From positions 1 to 9,028 of the forward strand of contig JABJCS010000453.1 in NCBI GenBank assembly GCA_018665505.1: a stretch of 9,028 bases of DNA. The letters run 5' to 3'. The notes beneath the pieces were generated by a model. The model worked only from the letters and a program-made list of their open reading frames with translations, was not told the origin of the DNA and made no database searches. A program made the translations under genes and the position numbers. Of this stretch, positions 6,268 to 9,028 are shown piece after piece (the first letter of the stretch is position 1; each line of letters starts with the position of its first letter). Source of the stretch: Alphaproteobacteria bacterium (GTDB lineage Bacteria > Pseudomonadota > Alphaproteobacteria > UBA8366).

Positions 6268-7935
6268 TCAGACGGCCGAGGCTCCCGTGGAAAAATCGTC
6301 GAATTTTGCATCAATTTTGCCGATCGCCAACGATAGATCATCGATGATTAGAATATTCCGTGCGGATCCTTCCGTCGCTGCCCGGGCGACATCGCCCAAT
6401 GCCTTGAGTTTCCCAGCAATTTCCTCGATCTGGGTGACTTGTTCCGCCATCGATCGATCTGTGTCACCCGATGTCGCAATCGCATGCCGCAAATTCTCTT
6501 GCAGATCCGCCAATTTGTCACCCGCTTGCGAACTGGAGCTACCCGCTCTCGTCATGAATTCAGACAATTTCGACAGGTTGAGATTTAGTCCCTTCGAGAC
6601 GTCCGATACATCGCGAACGGATTGGTTAATACCCAGTGCATATTCAGCGGCCTGAGAGGCGAGCGTTTTCACTTCGGTGGCCACGACAGCGAAACCCTTT
6701 CCATGTTCGCCCGCATGATACGCTTCGATCGCGGCGTTCAGCGCCAACATATTTACCTGTCCTGATATATCCGCAACGCCGACCGCCATTTCATCGATCG
6801 CATCGAAGCCGTCACGAGACTCTTCCATCAGTTTTCTGATCTCTTCAACATAAGTCGTGCCGCTACCTACGTCTCCAACCTTCCGACTTACCTCCACAAG
6901 CATATCGCCCGCGCGGGCGAGCGCACCACTGATCGATTCGGATTCCCGGCGGCTCTGGGCCGCAGTTTCCGATGTCTCGACCGTAATTTTGACCCCCTCA
7001 TCCGAAAGTAATGCCCGCTCCTTCGACGCCCCATTTACACGGCGAGCGTTCCCGCCAATGGTCGCGATCAGGCTCACGGCCCTTGCCATCGACTCGTCAC
7101 CATTTTCTTCGGCGTTCAACCGCTTCTTCAAATCTTCCAAAGCAGCCAAATACTCACCGCTAATCTTCATATTGGCCGCCGAACCGTCGATAGACGCCCG
7201 AATGCCATCCGCCAAAGAAGACACTCGCGCCCCAATTTGGGAAAGTTTCTCGATCTGCTGACTGGCGCCGTCATGAATCGAAACTGCCGCGCCATGAGCT
7301 TGGTCAACCGCTGAGAGCATTTCACCCAAACGTGTTTCAATTTCCGTGCCTTGGATTTCGGTCCGACGCATGAATTGGGTTAAGTCGTCAGTCCGGTTTT
7401 CTATGTGAATTACATTTCCGGAAAGCGCACCGACGGATTGGCGTATGCGTTCGCTGTAGGACGAAGAACTTTCCGCCAAACCCTTAACTTCCTTAGCGAC
7501 GACTTCAAATCCATGGCCGGACTCGCCCGCATGTGCCGCTTCAACAGTCGCGTTCAAGGACAACAGGTTAGTTTGTTTAGAGATTTTCGAAACACCTGCC
7601 GCCATCTTATTAATCTGGCCGAATGTTTCGTCCAACCGTCTCACGATCGTGCTGGTTTCCTCAATCAAATGCAGTTCCGAATCCACGGCTTGCGCGACAC
7701 GGAGCACTTGATCGATCGTATCACGGGTGCGAGACAACGCGTCCCGGCTAACTTCGGTCTGGTCACGGATACGCTCTGCTTCCTTCGATACACGGACTGC
7801 GTCGTTCGCCGCCGCGTCCGCGAAGGCCGAACGTTCTTTAGAAACAGTATTCACCCCTTCCGCGTTGGCAAATATCTCTTTACCTCCCGCATGGGCGCGG
7901 TCGATCAATTCCAAAAGTTCATCATATTTCGGCAT
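6268..7935 (-). CDS. Soluble protein with two tandem methyl-accepting-chemotaxis signalling domains
   Basis: This 555-residue, almost wholly helical protein has no membrane segment, HAMP, PAS or other sensor domain. Two MCP hairpin tips are visible: residues 116-154 ([18 protein letters not shown] then GFEVVAKEV) and 388-426 ([18 protein letters not shown] then GFAVVATEV). They are identical at 25 of 39 positions and exactly 272 residues apart. Similarity extends on both sides (SKER before each tip, GSAANMKIS and GSARNILII after), so the whole signalling unit appears duplicated. Known MCP tips bind CheA and CheW and pack as dimers. Both tips here have His (135, 407) where the common motif has Arg in EAARAGE. 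I chose ATG 7935 (GGA about 8 bases upstream). Starts at 8004 or 8031 would add a cationic segment, [14 protein letters not shown], and cannot be excluded. The ligand and its link to a chemotaxis array are unknown. Confidence 0.88.
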   Translation of the reverse strand: MPKYDELLELIDRAHAGGKEIFANAEGVNTVSKERSAFADAAANDAVRVSKEAERIRDQTEVSRDALSRTRDTIDQVLRVAQAVDSELHLIEETSTIVRRLDETFGQINKMAAGVSKISKQTNLLSLNATVEAAHAGESGHGFEVVAKEVKGLAESSSSYSERIRQSVGALSGNVIHIENRTDDLTQFMRRTEIQGTEIETRLGEMLSAVDQAHGAAVSIHDGASQQIEKLSQIGARVSSLADGIRASIDGSAANMKISGEYLAALEDLKKRLNAEENGDESMARAVSLIATIGGNARRVNGASKERALLSDEGVKITVETSETAAQSRRESESISGALARAGDMLVEVSRKVGDVGSGTTYVEEIRKLMEESRDGFDAIDEMAVGVADISGQVNMLALNAAIEAYHAGEHGKGFAVVATEVKTLASQAAEYALGINQSVRDVSDVSKGLNLNLSKLSEFMTRAGSSSSQAGDKLADLQENLRHAIATSGDTDRSMAEQVTQIEEIAGKLKALGDVARAATEGSARNILIIDDLSLAIGKIDAKFDDFSTGASAV

Positions 7936-8077
7936 TTTTGATTTCCAAAGCCTTCTGAAGAGGTTGCGCACGCAAAATTTTATAGGTTGGAATCGCAAAT
8001 TCATTGCGACGCTTTCATTAGATCGTATCACAGTGCGGAACGAGATATGTCAGTCGCAATTTCGGTAGGGTCACTCA

Positions 8078-8118
8078 CATCATTAAACGAAGAAAATTTA
8101 ATATTCGTTAATCTGATG
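8078..8118. repeat. AT-rich imperfect palindrome, possible operator
   Basis: The left arm, CATCATTAAACGAA (8078-8091), and the right arm, TTCGTTAATCTGATG (8104-8118), pair along almost their whole length. The inner part ATTAA-CGAA/TTCG-TTAAT is exact apart from one bulged A, and the outer CATC/GATG is reached after a two-base bulge. The 12-base centre contains AAATTT. Placement between divergent genes fits a regulator-binding site. A terminator is unlikely, because no gene ends here. Confidence 0.5.
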
Positions 8119-8156
8119 TTCCGTTCAGTAGCAGTAGTAATCGATGATTCGGAACA
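8117..8156. repeat. Second inverted repeat, TGTTCCG...CGGAACA
   Basis: The 7-base arms at 8117-8123 and 8150-8156 are exact inverse complements, 26 bases apart. The left arm overlaps the end of the AT-rich palindrome by two bases. CAGTAG also occurs twice in a row inside the spacer (8125-8136). The separation, two to three helical turns, is plausible for a protein-bound split site but long for a simple operator. Confidence 0.35.
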
Positions 8157-8185
8157 CCGCCATACTCGTATGCGCGCGGCTCCCA

Positions 8186-8213
8186 TTGGCGTGCGGACAC
8201 ATTGCATTATGTT
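8186..8213 (+). promoter_or_regulatory. Weak candidate promoter for the racemase-family gene
   Basis: TTGGCG (8186-8191) and TATGTT (8208-8213) each match four of six consensus bases and are 16 bases apart. The -10 box would lie 86 bases before the ATG at 8300. It is downstream of both inverted repeats, where an activator site would be expected. The match is weak and could be chance. Confidence 0.22.
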
Positions 8214-8299
8214 GGACCTGATCTGTCCCCTTGAGAAAAGGCCGTCGCCGCAGAATTTCTCGTTGTTCAATCCGTGTCCATAATAGGGAAGAAATTGCC

Positions 8300-9004
8300 A
8301 TGACCCGACACTTCGGCGTCCTAATCCCATCGACCAATACGACAGTCGAAATAGAATTCACTCGATTGTTGCCGGAATCATTGCAGTTTCACGTCGCCCG
8401 CTTGGGTAAAGGGGGCAATACGCCGTTTTCCCCCAGCCTGGACGCCGACGTCGCCTATCAAGCCAAAATGTTGGGAAATTCCAAGGTGGAGGTCGTTTGC
8501 TTGATACAGACGTCCGCAAGTTTGTTTGAGGAAGGCTATGACGCGCGCATCAAGACAATGATCACTGAGGGTGCCGGTGTGCCCGCCACGACCTCCGCCG
8601 AAGCCATTGGCATGGCGGCAAATGCGCTTGGAACAAAGAAAATTGCTCTCGTCTCTCCCTATTCGGAAGAAGTCATCGGCCGAGCCAAGCGCTATTACGA
8701 AGCCCATAGCGGGCTTGAGGTAGTGGCCATGGAGGGGTTCGGCGCGACTGACGCCTATGCCATCGGCGCTCTGGACGAAAGTCATGCACTCGCCGCTTTT
8801 GAGCAGATCGACAGCCCGGAAATTGAGGCGCTCGTCGTCCCCGGCGGAAATTTTCCGACCATGCGGCATATCGCCGGATGGGAAGAGCGTTTCGGCAAGC
8901 CAGTGATCACGACAAACCAGGTCGTGCTCTGGTCGGTCATGAAGTCGATGGGTGTGCGTGAACCAATCGCAGGTTTGGGCCGCTTACTATCGGAACTGCC
9001 CTAA
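8300..9004 (+). CDS. Asp/Glu racemase superfamily protein, maleate isomerase / arylmalonate decarboxylase-like
   Basis: This is a 234-residue cytosolic protein. The N-terminal GVLIPSTNTTVE (6-17) is the hallmark of the maleate cis-trans isomerase, arylmalonate decarboxylase and EutA group. GVPATTSAEAIGMAANALG (92-110), KKIALVSPYSEE (113-124) and GKPVITTNQVVLW (199-211) are also typical. In the family, catalysis uses cysteines in a CTS motif and a CTN-like motif. Here the equivalent positions read QTS (Gln70) and GGN (Gly182). The only cysteine is Cys67, three residues before the first site. The length is slightly short but both lobes are complete. I chose ATG 8300 because AGGGAAG lies about 9 bases upstream; the longer frame from 8231 adds only an Arg-rich stretch. 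A standard isomerase or racemase reaction is doubtful, so the function is open. It is transcribed away from the MCP-like gene. Confidence 0.85.
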   Translation: MTRHFGVLIPSTNTTVEIEFTRLLPESLQFHVARLGKGGNTPFSPSLDADVAYQAKMLGNSKVEVVCLIQTSASLFEEGYDARIKTMITEGAGVPATTSAEAIGMAANALGTKKIALVSPYSEEVIGRAKRYYEAHSGLEVVAMEGFGATDAYAIGALDESHALAAFEQIDSPEIEALVVPGGNFPTMRHIAGWEERFGKPVITTNQVVLWSVMKSMGVREPIAGLGRLLSELP

Positions 9005-9028
9005 GCCCGTTCGGGAAACAATCTTCTC

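Larger units (their letters stand above)
7936..8299. other. Divergent intergenic region between the MCP-like and racemase-family genes
   Basis: These 364 bases separate two genes transcribed away from each other. Part of the left side (7936-8031) could be coding if the MCP gene uses an earlier start. The middle (8078-8156) holds two abutting inverted repeats and is AT-rich around 8082-8112, unlike the flanking genes. The right part holds a weak promoter candidate and the ribosome-binding site for the plus-strand gene. The open frames crossing it on both strands have no recognisable content, so I call no gene here. Confidence 0.6.

Noticed and set aside
7405..7941. 178-residue plus-strand open frame across the MCP gene
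   Set aside because: It is antisense to conserved MCP sequence, and no motif is recognisable.
8028..8361. Minus-strand open frames in the divergent intergenic region
   Set aside because: They overlap the start and ribosome-binding site of the plus-strand gene, and the sequence is unlike any protein family I recognise.
8378..8869. 163-residue minus-strand open frame opposite the racemase-family gene
   Set aside because: It is the complement of a gene with clear family motifs and has no signal of its own.
9005..9016. CCCGTTCGGG just after the racemase-family stop as a terminator
   Set aside because: The stem is three to four pairs with a tiny loop, and no T tract follows before the window ends.

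Overview
The window reads as chromosomal DNA from an alphaproteobacterium, possibly Rhodospirillales-like. That placement is an inference from moderately high GC, the type of fused aldolase/dehydrogenase present, the small periplasmic cyclophilin and the soluble MCP-type protein. No rRNA or taxon-specific marker is present. I see no tRNA, insertion sequence or CRISPR array.

Layout: everything left of about 7935 that I call as a gene is on the minus strand, and one gene at the right end is on the plus strand. In minus-strand transcription order (right to left) the genes are: a soluble protein with two tandem MCP signalling domains (7935-6268), a bifunctional class II aldolase/short-chain dehydrogenase (6174-4123), a periplasmic cyclophilin-type peptidyl-prolyl isomerase (4088-3534) with a hairpin at its stop codon, a small orphan ORF (3444-3250), a polytopic membrane protein of the LPG-synthase-TM/flippase-like family (3140-2169), gmd (2075-1020), fcl (1018-71), and possibly the first codons of another gene (37-1). 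On the plus strand, divergent from the MCP gene, is an Asp/Glu-racemase superfamily protein of the maleate isomerase/arylmalonate decarboxylase type (8300-9004).

How the genes work together: gmd and fcl are separated by one base and give the complete two-step route from GDP-mannose to GDP-L-fucose, a donor for fucosylated surface polysaccharide. The membrane protein just upstream could act in the same envelope pathway. The aldolase/dehydrogenase belongs to a family linked to 6-deoxysugar catabolism (rhamnulose-1-phosphate to DHAP and lactaldehyde, then oxidation). No kinase, isomerase or transporter partner lies in the window, so its substrate is open. It appears to share a transcript with the cyclophilin.

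The least ordinary parts are the MCP-like protein, which is an internal duplication of a whole signalling hairpin with no sensor or membrane segment; the racemase-superfamily protein, in which both expected catalytic cysteine positions are occupied by other residues (Gln and Gly); and the region between these two divergent genes, which carries two abutting inverted repeats.
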